From Bacillota bacterium (lineage in GTDB: Bacteria > Bacillota > Clostridia > Peptostreptococcales > Anaerovoracaceae), in NCBI GenBank assembly GCA_017626845.1, contig JAGAHX010000059.1:1-64000 (forward strand): DNA of 64,000 bases, given 5' to 3'. A model generated the notes under the pieces. It was not told where the DNA came from and did not search any database. It was given only the letters and a program-made list of their open reading frames with translations. Made by a program: the position numbers and the translations under genes. Position 1 is the first letter of the stretch; every line of letters starts with the position of its first letter. Shown in pieces: positions 33,908-42,204 of the stretch.

Positions 33908-34611
33908 ACTGTCCTCTTTCCGATAAATGCCAGCATCCGCGTTGTATCCTTGCTGCGCCGGTACGACCAGAAGGCTTCCGGTTCGCAGCAGGTGCAATGG
34001 GACGATATCTCGATCTGGGTGACCCCTTCCAGCATCAGCAGCTCCGCATTGATGCCCTTCAGGTCCAGGTGCGGTCTTGCGCCGGGATGGCCGTAGACGT
34101 AATCTTCGGCCCAGTAGAAGGTGTCCGTAAACTGCTCCGCCACGTCCGGGCCCACTTCGAAGCAGCAGGCGCCGATGCCGGGGCCGATCGCAGCCCGGAT
34201 ATCCTCCGGATCGCTTCCATAGGCGCGGATCATGGTCTGCACCAGAGAAGCCGCGATGCCCGCCAGGGTGCCCCGCCAGCCCGCATGCGCTACGCCGACG
34301 GCGCCCTTCACCGGGTCACAGACCCAGATCGGCAGGCAGTCGCCGTGGGTGGTCGCCAGATAGACCCCGGGCAGATCCGTTACGGCCCCGTCCACGTCGT
34401 AGACGTCCAGGTAGCCTTCGTCCGTATCCGCACGGTAAGGCGCAGCCCCTTCCGGCTGCGTGCTGCGGATGACGGCGATCTCTCTGCCATGCACCAGGCT
34501 GAGCCGCACCACCGGTGCCTGCTTCAGCAGTTCCGCCCGATATGCTTTTCCGTCCGCCGGCTTGCAGGTAAATCCCGCATCCACCGGCAGATCCTCGAAG
34601 ATGCGAATCAT
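33904..34611 (-). CDS. pgeF: peptidoglycan editing factor / polyphenol oxidase family (PgeF, DUF152)
   Basis: This 235-residue protein carries the zinc and active-site motifs TTHGDCLPI and GVAHAGWRGTLAGI, then GPGIGACCFEVG. The HxC and H pattern is that of the PgeF/LACC1 family, whose members hydrolyse wrongly incorporated amino acids from peptidoglycan precursors or act on purine nucleosides. It is slightly shorter than most (240-270) at the N-terminus. It lies 9 bases behind the MATE gene and overlaps the 32510 gene. Confidence 0.88.
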   Translation of the reverse strand: MIRIFEDLPVDAGFTCKPADGKAYRAELLKQAPVVRLSLVHGREIAVIRSTQPEGAAPYRADTDEGYLDVYDVDGAVTDLPGVYLATTHGDCLPIWVCDPVKGAVGVAHAGWRGTLAGIAASLVQTMIRAYGSDPEDIRAAIGPGIGACCFEVGPDVAEQFTDTFYWAEDYVYGHPGARPHLDLKGINAELLMLEGVTQIEISSHCTCCEPEAFWSYRRSKDTTRMLAFIGKRTV

Positions 34612-34620
34612 AATAAAAAA

Positions 34621-36030
34621 TTATACCACATCTGTGGCATCATTGGAAGCATCCGCCCCGGTCAATACGTTGAGCCAAGACCCGCTGCGGTAGCGGAAAT
34701 AGCAGATGACCCCTTTCAGCCCCTCGCCCAGATAACACAGGAACATCGTTGTGCGCAGATCCGCGTGGAATACGCGCACCGCGATGAGCATGGCCGGTAT
34801 GATGAATGCCCAGTTGCAGACCAGATCCACGATCATCGGGAACGTGGTGTCGCCGCCGGGACGCAGCACGCCGCACATGATGATATAGCACATCATGCGC
34901 ATGATGATGGTCCAGGCCGTAACGGACAGACCGGACATCAGCACCTGGTTCGTAGCGTCGTCGAACTGGTAGAAACCGATGAGCAGCGGGCTGATGAGCA
35001 GCATGAACAGAGTCATGAGGGCGGACAGGCCGACGCCGGTCCACAGGAACTGAACGGCGGACTTTTTCGCCCGCTTCAGTTTCGCCTGCCCCAGCTGTTC
35101 GCCGATGAGGACAGCCGCCGCGCTTCCCACGCCGTAGAACACGGACTGGAAGCATTCGTTGACGATGTTGATCACCTGTACAGCAGCGACGGCAGCGGTG
35201 CCGATCATGCCGTAAATGGACAGATAGACCGTGCAGGTGATGCCCCACAGACCGTCGGAAAAGCCGACGGGGATCGCCGTTTTGAGGATGCGGTTGCGGA
35301 ATTCCTTCGAATAGCCCGACAGCTCGGACAGCCGTTTGAATGCCAGCGGATGGTCCTTGACCGCATAGGAATAGATGAAAAAGGATGCGCACTCAAACAC
35401 GCGGGAAAGCACCGTCGCAAAGGCCGCACCCCGGATGCCCCAGGCCGGCGCGCCGAACTTGCCCCAGATGAACATATAGTTGAGCAGCGAATTGAGCAGG
35501 ATGGCGCAGATGTCGATGATCGTCGCAGCCCGCAGACGCTGAACGCAGCGGGACGACACCATAAAGCTGTAGCTGAGCATGGCCAGGGCGTAGGACGGCG
35601 CGATGACCCGCAGATACTGCACGCCGAGCTCGATGACTTCGGGATCGCGGTCGATGAGCCAGATGATCTGCGGCGCAAACAGTTCGCCTGCGATCGAAAA
35701 GATGAGCGCGACGAAGATGGATGCCCGATAGATGACGCCGAGGACCTTGCGTATGGTCTCGGTGTCCCGGAGCCCCCAATACTGGGAAATAAACGCTCCT
35801 GCTCCGCTGAGGAAGCCGTACATGAAGTTGAACAGGACGATCGCTACCATGGACGCAGCGCCGGAAGCCGCAAGAGGCGCGACGCCCATGCGGCCTACCA
35901 TGGCGGTATCCACGATGCCCATGGCGCAGCCTAACAGATTCTACAGCGCGATGGGCAGCACGATGGCGAATATTTTTTTCAGATAGGAGCTGCGGGATTC
36001 GCTGCTCAGGGTGTTTGAGTTGGAACTCAT
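34621..36030 (-). pseudogene. MATE family efflux transporter interrupted by an in-frame TAG
   Basis: Reading from ATG 36030, the frame encodes 29 residues ending LKKIFAIVLPIAL, then TAG (35943-35941), then continues without shift as NLLGCAMGIVDTAMVGRMG and on to a normal end at 34621 (470 codons in all). The first MATE helix is split. The family usually has LPxxLQNLL here, so a single C-to-T change of CAG to TAG explains it. Downstream of the TAG the protein is intact, with about 11 helices. An internal ATG at 35922 could give a truncated protein lacking most of helix 1. TAG is used as an ordinary stop elsewhere in the window, so recoding is unlikely. Confidence 0.8.
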
Positions 36031-36041
36031 GGAATCCTTCT

Positions 36042-36074
36042 AAAAAATCCCTCCGGGCGAATGGCCGGAGGGAT
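36042..36074 (-). terminator. intrinsic terminator of the infC-rpmI-rplT operon
   Basis: On the - strand ATCCCTCCGG pairs with CCGGAGGGAT and is followed by T6, 25 bases after the rplT stop and 12 bases before the MATE gene start codon. Confidence 0.9.
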
Positions 36075-36098
36075 AAAAATCTTTTGGGAAAGGAAGGC

Positions 36099-36452
36099 TT
36101 ACAGCGCGGCCTTAGCAGCTTCTACCATCTTGGTGAAGCCTGCGGGATCGTGGATGGCCATTTCGGACAGCATCTTTCTGTTGACTTCGATACCGGCCTT
36201 CTTCAGACCGTTCATCAATCTGCTGTAGGAGATGTCGTTTGCTCTTGCAGCGGCGTTGATGCGGGCGATCCAAAGTCTTCTGTACTCTCTCTTCTTGAGC
36301 TTGCGGCCCATCTGTGCGCTGCGCAGAGATCTCATGACAGCGGGATTGGCTGCGGAAAAGATCTTATGCTTGGAACCATAGAAGCCTTTTGCCAGCTTCA
36401 GGATCTTCTTATGCTTTCTCTTGGCGTTCATGCCCTTCTTAACTCTTGCCAT
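36099..36452 (-). CDS. rplT: 50S ribosomal protein L20
   Basis: This 117-residue, strongly basic protein is a typical L20: [19 protein letters not shown], then [13 protein letters not shown] and RDLWIxRINAA-like [13 protein letters not shown]. Besides building the 50S subunit, L20 represses this operon in Firmicutes by binding the infC leader. It is the last gene of infC-rpmI-rplT. Confidence 0.98.
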   Translation of the reverse strand: MARVKKGMNAKRKHKKILKLAKGFYGSKHKIFSAANPAVMRSLRSAQMGRKLKKREYRRLWIARINAAARANDISYSRLMNGLKKAGIEVNRKMLSEMAIHDPAGFTKMVEAAKAAL

Positions 36453-36465
36453 TCTCTCTTACCTC

Positions 36466-36669
36466 CTACTTTCCTACTAACACGCTCTTGATTCTCTTGT
36501 GGTCGGCATGGCCGAGAATCGTGGACTGGCGAAGACCTCTTTTTCTCTTGGCGGTCTTCTTGGTAAGGATATGGCTCTTGTAGGCCTTATTTCTCTTAAC
36601 TTTGCCGGTTCCGGTAAGCTTGAATCTCTTCATTGCCCCTCTGTGGGACTTCATCTTGTTCTTTGCCAT
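36466..36669 (-). CDS. rpmI: 50S ribosomal protein L35
   Basis: This 67-residue basic protein, [20 protein letters not shown] at the start, has [20 protein letters not shown] and a C-terminal HKRIKSVL. It is complete and in the conserved place between infC and rplT. Confidence 0.98.
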   Translation of the reverse strand: MAKNKMKSHRGAMKRFKLTGTGKVKRNKAYKSHILTKKTAKRKRGLRQSTILGHADHKRIKSVLVGK

Positions 36670-36707
36670 GATTTTCTTCCTTCCTGTTATTCTTCAGCGT
36701 CTGCCCG

Positions 36708-37295
36708 CTATTCTTCCGGAGCATTCTCCACAGCGGCTTTTTCCGCTGCCTGCTTCTTTGCCTTTGCGATCTTTTCCTTTTCGCGCTCGGATTTGGGCGC
36801 GATGGTCATGGACATGTTGCGGCCTTCCAGCTTGGGAGCCCGTTCCAGGTTGCCCAGTTCCCCGAAAAGACCTGCAAAGTTGAGCATGGTCTCCTCGCCT
36901 TTTTTGACGTAGCCCATTTCGCGGCCGCGGAAACGCATGCTGATCTTGACCTTGTCGCCGCCTTCCAGGAACTTGGCGACAAGCTTCGCCTTCGTTTCCA
37001 GGTCGTGCTCTTCGGTGAAGATGCCGAGGCGCATTTCCTTGACCTCCATGGTCTTCTGCTTTTTGCGCGCTTCCTTTTCCTTCTTCTGCTGCTCGTAACG
37101 GTACTTACCGTAATCCATGATGCGGCAGACGGGGGGAGCGGCATTGGGAGAGATATTCACCAGGTCCAGGTTCGCTTCGGCAGCTTTTGCCAGCGCTTCC
37201 TGAATGGGGACGATGCCCACCTGGGTTCCTTCCGCGTCGATCAGGCGGACCTCTTTTGCACGAATTTCTTCGTTGATAAGGCTTTCCTTACTAAT
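36708..37295 (-). CDS. infC: translation initiation factor IF-3, AUU start codon
   Basis: This 195-residue protein has SLINEEIRAKEVRLID at the N-terminus, MDYGKYRYEQQKKEKEARK in the linker, and EHDLETKAKLVAKFLEGGDKVKISMRFRGREM in the C-domain. No ATG/GTG/TTG lies at the proper place. An ATT codon at 37295 follows GGAGG with an 8-base gap and gives the expected start (M)SKESLINEEIR. AUU starts are a known hallmark of infC, allowing IF-3 to discriminate against its own mRNA. It is the first gene of the L35/L20 operon, behind a leader attenuator. Confidence 0.93.
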   Translation of the reverse strand: MSKESLINEEIRAKEVRLIDAEGTQVGIVPIQEALAKAAEANLDLVNISPNAAPPVCRIMDYGKYRYEQQKKEKEARKKQKTMEVKEMRLGIFTEEHDLETKAKLVAKFLEGGDKVKISMRFRGREMGYVKKGEETMLNFAGLFGELGNLERAPKLEGRNMSMTIAPKSEREKEKIAKAKKQAAEKAAVENAPEE

Positions 37296-37426
37296 TGCTT
37301 TTTCCTCCGGTAAAAAATAAAAGAGCGGACGCAAATTTCCGCTCCAAAAATCGCCATTGGCTGACAATTACTGTGTTGACCTTTTCGGCTCTGCCTGAAG
37401 GTGAGAAGCGGACTTCTGCTTAGTAC
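37296..37426 (-). ncRNA. infC operon leader (L20-type ribosomal protein leader)
   Basis: A leader of about 130 nt lies between the promoter and the infC start. It contains the segment AGAAGTCCGCTTCTCACCTT seen in IF3/L20 leaders of Firmicutes, and ends in a terminator hairpin. By analogy with Bacillus, L20 binding would favour termination. I identify it by position, motif and architecture, not by a covariance search. Confidence 0.7.
37309..37344 (-). terminator. leader attenuator before infC
   Basis: The GAGCGGA / TCCGCTC stem has an 8-base loop and is followed on the - strand by TTTTATTTTTT. It lies directly before the infC GGAGG site. Confidence 0.85.
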
Positions 37427-37432
37427 TCAAAT

Positions 37433-37461
37433 AGTATATAGGGGCGCCTGACAGGTGTCAA
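37433..37461 (-). promoter_or_regulatory. promoter of infC-rpmI-rplT
   Basis: On the - strand a consensus TTGACA (37461-37456), 17 bases, TATACT (37438-37433). It is the strongest promoter in the window, as expected for a ribosomal protein operon. Confidence 0.9.
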
Positions 37462-37480
37462 GCAGTTTTTCCATAATATT

Positions 37481-38125
37481 TTAATTCAGATAACGGAACA
37501 CGCCCTTTACGAGACCGATGATCTTGCAGTCGTCCACGATGATGGGCTCCATCTCGGAATTTCTGGGCTGCAGACGGATGTGGCCGTTTTCCTTATAGAA
37601 GGCCTTGACCGTCGCTTCGCTCTCCATGCCTTCGATCTGCGCCACGACGATGTCGCCGTTGTTCGCCGTCTCCTGCTGCTGCACCAGCAGATAGTCGCCG
37701 TCGAAAATGCCGGCTTCGATCATGGACTGTCCGTGGACCGTGAGCATGAAGTTCGTGCCTTTGCCGATAAACCGGCTGGGCATGGGGAAGCTGTCCTCGA
37801 TGTTCTGCTCCGCCAGGATGGGCGTGCCGGCGGCGATGCGGCCGACTACGGGAAGATCGACGATGTCGTCTCTTTCCTCCACGATGCTGCGCAGGTTCGC
37901 CTGGGGCGCTTCGCTGCCCACGATGTCCATGGCGCGGCGCTTGCCCGCCTGTTTTTTGATGCAGCCCTTCTCTTCCAGGGAAGCGATGGCTTTATGTACA
38001 GTGGAAGTGGATTTGATCCCCAGAGCCGCCGCAATGTCGCGCACGGTGGGAGGATAGCCCCACTTTGCCACGTATTCTTTCATATAATCCAGGATCTTCT
38101 GTTCGCGATCGGAAAGATTGCTCAT
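37481..38125 (-). CDS. lexA: LexA repressor of the SOS response
   Basis: This 214-residue protein has a winged-helix N-terminus (YPPTVRDIAAALGIKSTSTVHKAI, residues 24-47). The self-cleavage site is Ala99-Gly100 in GRIAAGTP, with catalytic Ser134 (HGQSMIEAGI) and Lys174 (EATVKAFYK). All catalytic residues are present. The upstream region contains a SOS box overlapping the promoter, so it is autoregulated. GGAGACC precedes the ATG. Confidence 0.97.
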   Translation of the reverse strand: MSNLSDREQKILDYMKEYVAKWGYPPTVRDIAAALGIKSTSTVHKAIASLEEKGCIKKQAGKRRAMDIVGSEAPQANLRSIVEERDDIVDLPVVGRIAAGTPILAEQNIEDSFPMPSRFIGKGTNFMLTVHGQSMIEAGIFDGDYLLVQQQETANNGDIVVAQIEGMESEATVKAFYKENGHIRLQPRNSEMEPIIVDDCKIIGLVKGVFRYLN

Positions 38126-38183
38126 TTTTGGTCTCCTTCTTTGCTAAAGTGAATAGACGAATCCTTAACTCTAATCTATAATT

Positions 38184-38212
38184 AATATAACACAGGATAT
38201 TGTTGTTGTAAA
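38184..38212 (-). promoter_or_regulatory. lexA promoter
   Basis: On the - strand TTTACA (38212-38207), 17 bases, TATATT (38189-38184). The -35 element is partly covered by the SOS box. Confidence 0.75.
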
Positions 38213-38221
38213 CATATGTTC
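38210..38221. promoter_or_regulatory. SOS box (LexA operator)
   Basis: On the - strand GAACATATGTTT, 11 of 12 positions of the Gram-positive GAAC-N4-GTTC palindrome. It overlaps the lexA -35 and lies 36 bases upstream of the divergent lipoprotein gene. Confidence 0.85.
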
Positions 38222-38256
38222 GCAACTTTTTTAATAGATGTAGGGGGTATTGTTTT

Positions 38257-39939
38257 ATGAGGAAACTGGTGTGCGTCATCGTCTGTCTGTCGATGCTCGC
38301 GGGTCTTTGCGCCTGCACGCACACCGCCGAAGTTCCCGAGGACGTCCCCGCCGTCTCCGACGAAGATCTGTACGCCGTGGAAATGGAAGACAAGGCCTGG
38401 CCCGTCATCGACGGGTCATCCGCATTCCTTCCTTTTTATACGGCTGCGGCAGCCCGCCTGCTGGAAGTGAGCGAAGAAGAAGCTTCCCGCTACGTGCGCT
38501 GCTCCACCACGGACTTCGCGTACACCGATCTGATCGAAGGCAGAGCGGATCTCGCGTTCTGCTTCCTTCCCCCGGAAAACATCGTACGCCTGGCCTCCCG
38601 TGAAGGGATCACCCTGGCGTGTTACCCCATTCTCAACGAAGCCTTTGTTTTTTTCGTGAACCCGGACAACCCCGTGGAAAGTCTTACGCTGCAGCAGCTG
38701 CGCGGCATCTATGCCGGAACCATCGTCAACTGGAGCGAAGTCGGCGGAAACGATGAGCCCATCCTCCCCTTCCAGCTGACGGAGAGCAGCAGCGGACAGG
38801 CTGCGCTGACGCGCTTCGTCATTCCCGCGGGCGAGCTGGCCGCTGCGCCTTCGGCGCTCCGCCCCGGCACTATGGGAGAAGAAGGCGACGTGACCGCCTT
38901 TTACGACGGTTCCGCCGGAGCGATCGGCTACGGCTATCTGCATGCCGCCCAGGTCCAGAACGACGGGCTGGCGTATAAGCTTCTCAAGATCGAAGGGATC
39001 GAGCCCTCGGAAGAAAACATACAGAGCGGCGCTTACCCCCTGATCTCCCAGGCCTGCGCCGTCATCCGCGGCGGCGAGGAGGAAACGGCTGCCGGACAGT
39101 TCGCCCAGTGGTGCGCATGGCCTTTGGGACAGGCCCTCGCAAAGGAAAAAGGCTACGTTCCCAACATGCCGGTGGAAGAAAAGGAGCCTGCCGGCGAAGA
39201 ACCGGTGCAGGCACCCCCTTCGGACCATGCGGACATTTCCCTTTCCGGAAAGAAAGCCGTACTGCAGCAGAGCGGCCTGACGGCGGAATACAGCGTCTAC
39301 CGGGAGGATGACCGCCTCTATGCCATGGGCGCTGCGATCGGCGGATTTGCCGACAGCAGCGTGGAAAAAGCGGTCAACGAGCGGATCCGCAATAAGCTGG
39401 ACCGGCTCTGCGATCCCTCCTACCTCCCCGATCTTCAGGGGATCGAGACCTATAAGGCAGCCGGCCTTGTGCCCGAAAATTGCCGCTATAAGACCGTCTA
39501 CACCCGCGTGACCGCGTCCAGCACCGAACTGCTCTCCATCGTCTTTACCTGCAGCATGGACTGCGAAGTGCCCGCCGGGAAAGACGGAAAAACGCAGACG
39601 TTGTTCTTTAACGTATGCGAGACCATGAACATCGACCCGGCAACGGGAAAAGACGTTCTGCTCTCAGCCTTCGCCCCGCTCGCTTCGCTGGACGGACAGA
39701 CGGAACAGTATCTGCGGCAGAATGCAGGCACGGTCTATCAGGATGAAGACTCCTTCGGTCCCTTCGAAGGCGCGGCCTCGGCCGGTGTGCGGGTCACCGC
39801 CTTCCCCGGACTGAGCCATACCCAGAAGTATTATCTGGACGCGGCGGCCGGCACGATCTATCTCGTGCTGGATGCCGGCACCCCCTGGGCGGTGACCGGA
39901 ACAGACTTCAGCTGCATCCCCATCGAATTGTCGAAATAG
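38257..39939 (+). CDS. lipoprotein: PstS-like periplasmic-binding domain plus RsiV/DUF3298-like domain
   Basis: This 560-residue protein starts with a lipoprotein signal; the lipobox LCAC puts the lipid Cys at about residue 22. Residues 45-305 resemble phosphate-binding PstS proteins (IDGSSAFLPFYTA, ADLAFCFLPP, IYAGTIVNWSEVGGNDEPILPF, SGQAALTRF). Residues 330-560 match the RsiV/DUF3298 type, with the pattern SIVFT, a central beta region and NIDPATGKDVLLSAFAPL. There are no pst permease genes nearby, so it may sense rather than import. A possible promoter (TTGTAA 38206, TTTAAT 38230) contains the SOS box. AGGGGG lies before ATG. Domain calls are by eye. Confidence 0.75.
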   Translation: MRKLVCVIVCLSMLAGLCACTHTAEVPEDVPAVSDEDLYAVEMEDKAWPVIDGSSAFLPFYTAAAARLLEVSEEEASRYVRCSTTDFAYTDLIEGRADLAFCFLPPENIVRLASREGITLACYPILNEAFVFFVNPDNPVESLTLQQLRGIYAGTIVNWSEVGGNDEPILPFQLTESSSGQAALTRFVIPAGELAAAPSALRPGTMGEEGDVTAFYDGSAGAIGYGYLHAAQVQNDGLAYKLLKIEGIEPSEENIQSGAYPLISQACAVIRGGEEETAAGQFAQWCAWPLGQALAKEKGYVPNMPVEEKEPAGEEPVQAPPSDHADISLSGKKAVLQQSGLTAEYSVYREDDRLYAMGAAIGGFADSSVEKAVNERIRNKLDRLCDPSYLPDLQGIETYKAAGLVPENCRYKTVYTRVTASSTELLSIVFTCSMDCEVPAGKDGKTQTLFFNVCETMNIDPATGKDVLLSAFAPLASLDGQTEQYLRQNAGTVYQDEDSFGPFEGAASAGVRVTAFPGLSHTQKYYLDAAAGTIYLVLDAGTPWAVTGTDFSCIPIELSK

Positions 39940-39948
39940 CAGAAATAC

Positions 39949-39979
39949 AGGACTTTTTCTCTTTTCGGGAAAAAGTCCT
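39949..39979 (+). terminator. terminator behind the PstS-like lipoprotein gene
   Basis: AGGACTTTTTC pairs with GAAAAAGTCCT and is followed by TGCTTTTCT, 9 bases after the stop. Confidence 0.75.
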
Positions 39980-40007
39980 TGCTTTTCTCTCTGCTTTGCG
40001 CTAATAT
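39979..40007 (+). promoter_or_regulatory. promoter of tRNA-Val
   Basis: TTGCTT (39979-39984), 17 bases, TAATAT (40002-40007), with the tRNA beginning 22 bases later. Confidence 0.6.
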
Positions 40008-40028
40008 ACTTGTGTTGACTTCAAATAC

Positions 40029-40105
40029 GCGACATTAGCTCAGTTGGTTAGAGCGCCTGCTTGACGTGCAGGAGGTCACAGGTTCGAGTCCTGTATGGCG
40101 CACCA
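40029..40105 (+). tRNA. tRNA-Val (GAC)
   Basis: The gene is 77 nt with D-loop AGCTCAGTTGGTTAGAGC, anticodon loop TTGACGT (GAC), T-loop GGTTCGAGTCC and encoded CCA. The acceptor arms GCGACAT and ATGGCGC pair except for A4:G69. Valine tRNAs of this type normally have ATGTCGC there, so one base change is implied. Everything else is canonical. Confidence 0.93.
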
Positions 40106-40108
40106 ACG

Positions 40109-40143
40109 AAGAGCAGACCGGAATCCCGGCCTGCTCTTTTCTT
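40109..40143 (+). terminator. terminator of tRNA-Val
   Basis: GAGCAG-A-CCGG / CCGG-C-CTGCTC stem with an AATC loop, then TTTTCTTTT. Confidence 0.85.
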
Positions 40144-40223
40144 TTCTCGTTCTTTGCTTGTCGTATAACTATATTCTGTTACCCACCAAACACCACCACT
40201 TCTTGTGTTTTTCCGCAAAAATT

Positions 40224-40263
40224 TTGAAAATAATATACACTATCCTGTAATGTGATATATAAT
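40224..40263 (+). promoter_or_regulatory. candidate promoter(s) of the SLH protein gene
   Basis: TTGAAA (40224-40229), 16 bases, TGTAAT (40246-40251). A second -10, TATAAT (40258-40263), has a weak -35. The region is A+T-rich, as expected before a highly expressed surface protein. The rest of the gap 40144-40310 holds nothing else I can support. Confidence 0.4.
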
Positions 40264-40310
40264 AGAATAGATTGTAATTAGAGATCTATTTGCATAAGGA
40301 GGAAGCCACT

Positions 40311-42137
40311 ATGCGCACAACGAGAAAACTCATCACGCTCATCGCAGCACTGGCCCTGCTCTTCACCTCGGTCGTTCCCGCATTCGCAGCGGATTTCACC
40401 GATCTGGAGGGTCACTGGTCCAAGACCTTTGTGGAAAGACTGGTCGAAAAAGGCATCATGGCAGGCTATGCGGACAAGACCGCAAAGCCGGACAAGACGC
40501 TGACCGCGGCTGAGGCCTTCGTCATGCTGGCCAATCTGTACGACCTGAACGACGCGGCGAAGGACGAGATCTATAAAGACTACGGTCCCACCATCGAAAA
40601 GGCCACCGACATCAAGTGGGCGTACAAACAGCTGGCGATCTGCATGGCAGCGGGGATCTTCACCGAATCCGAGCTGAAGAACATCAAACTCTCCGCGGAA
40701 ATGCCCAAGCAGAACCTGGCAGTCTATCTGGTGCGCGCCATCCAGAAGGCGGACGACGCAGCAAAGCTGAACGAAGCAAAGCTGGAATACAAAGACGCGG
40801 CGGACATCACGTCCAAGTGCCTGGGCAGCATCGCCCTGCTCTCCGACATGAAGATCGTCAGCGGCGACAACAACGGCAACTTCACGCCGAAAGCCAGCGT
40901 AACGAGAGCCGTCTTTGCCACCATGCTGTGCAACGTGCTCGACTATCTGGAAAAGGAAAAGATCACGCTGAAGATCGACGATTATCTCGGTCTCGACGCT
41001 GCGGAAGGCATCCTGACTTCCGTTTCCAACAGCGCGGTCATCATCCGCGGCTACGACGGCATCTACCGCAGCTTTGCAAGAGACGCAGAGCTGAAGACCA
41101 CGGTCAACGGCAGCGCAAAAGCCCTCTCCTCTTCTTATGCAGGTGACCATATCAAAATCCAGTACCAGGACGGCAAAGCGCTGATCGCTACCATCACGGA
41201 CGAGTCCAACATAACCTACAAACAGGGCAAAGTCGCAACCGTCGCTTCGAACACTGCATCCATCAAACTGACGGATCTGGTATCCGGCGCTTCCGATGCC
41301 TACGTGCTGAGCAAAGCGAAGATCAAACAGGACGGCAAGGAGATCAGCTTCGCAGACCTCACCAAAGGCGCCTTCGTTACCTTAAAGCTCGAAAAAGGAA
41401 CCGTTACGGAAGTCACCTCCGACACGAAGGAATACACCATCTCCGGCTCTGTCGGCAAGGTCAGCTACGATACCATCGTTACGATGCCCCTGAAGGAGAG
41501 CGAGACTGCCGAAGACATTCTGTACATGAACCTGGCAGATATGCCCACCATCAAGCGCGGCTCCCTCACCATCACCGTCGACCGCCTGAGCGAAGGCGAA
41601 GAGATCAACGCCGTCATCAAGGGCGGTGAAGTAACGAAACTCACGACGGAAGGTAAAGATGCCAACGCCAGCGGCGTTCTCACCATCATCACCCGCACCA
41701 TCACGGACACCACCTGGACCATCAAGGGCGATGACGGCACCAGCGTCACCTATGCCATCGACAATGCGGCTGCCGCGTTCAACGGCGACACTGCCATCAA
41801 GCTCGATACCATCAATCCGGGCGATGAAGTCTCCGTCATCGTTACCTCCGGCATCATCACCGAGGTCAACCTGAAGAAGTCCGCCTCCCCGGCTTCCGAT
41901 AAGCTGAGCGCCGAGATCCTGGCCGTCGATCCGACGAACCGCGTTCTCACCGTTCTGAAGGACGGCAAGCTCACCTACATCAACTGCAAGAAGGCGGCTT
42001 CCATCCTGAACAGCGAGACGGGCAAGACCTTAAGCTTCTCCTCTCTCGCAGCCGGCGACATGATCGTGGCCTACGGCGCCTACACCGACTCCACGAACTT
42101 TGCAGCGACCTCCATCGTCATCGAATTAAAACACTGA
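40311..42137 (+). CDS. S-layer homology (SLH) domain surface protein
   Basis: This 608-residue exported protein has a signal peptide of 25-27 residues (ending VVPAFAADF). Up to three SLH modules follow in residues 28-225. The first is clear (DFTDLEGHWSKTFVERLVEKGIMAGYADKT), and a later one shows VTRAVFATMLC. SLH modules bind pyruvylated secondary cell-wall polymer. Residues 230-608 contain about five beta-rich units of 70-90 residues. Each has a G-x-V/I opening strand and an L-x-x-GD-x-V-x-V turn, suggesting repeated small barrel modules. No enzyme motif is seen, so the role is structural or adhesive. AAGGAGG precedes ATG 40311. Confidence 0.9.
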   Translation: MRTTRKLITLIAALALLFTSVVPAFAADFTDLEGHWSKTFVERLVEKGIMAGYADKTAKPDKTLTAAEAFVMLANLYDLNDAAKDEIYKDYGPTIEKATDIKWAYKQLAICMAAGIFTESELKNIKLSAEMPKQNLAVYLVRAIQKADDAAKLNEAKLEYKDAADITSKCLGSIALLSDMKIVSGDNNGNFTPKASVTRAVFATMLCNVLDYLEKEKITLKIDDYLGLDAAEGILTSVSNSAVIIRGYDGIYRSFARDAELKTTVNGSAKALSSSYAGDHIKIQYQDGKALIATITDESNITYKQGKVATVASNTASIKLTDLVSGASDAYVLSKAKIKQDGKEISFADLTKGAFVTLKLEKGTVTEVTSDTKEYTISGSVGKVSYDTIVTMPLKESETAEDILYMNLADMPTIKRGSLTITVDRLSEGEEINAVIKGGEVTKLTTEGKDANASGVLTIITRTITDTTWTIKGDDGTSVTYAIDNAAAAFNGDTAIKLDTINPGDEVSVIVTSGIITEVNLKKSASPASDKLSAEILAVDPTNRVLTVLKDGKLTYINCKKAASILNSETGKTLSFSSLAAGDMIVAYGAYTDSTNFAATSIVIELKH

Positions 42138-42159
42138 GCAAGCACTTGTTTTCAGAAGT

Positions 42160-42182
42160 GCCGTCCGGCCCTGCCGGGCGGC
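42160..42182 (+). terminator. weak terminator-like hairpin after the SLH gene
   Basis: GCCGTCCGGC / GCCGGGCGGC 10-bp stem (one G:T) with a CCT loop. Only a short pyrimidine run follows, so read-through to the GNAT gene is likely. Confidence 0.5.
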
Positions 42183-42204
42183 CTTCTCATATGACGACAT
42201 TTTT

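Noticed and set aside
34621..36030. Reassignment of TAG as a sense codon
   Set aside because: TAG ends several intact genes here (for example aroB, infC and the exonuclease), so a point mutation is more likely.
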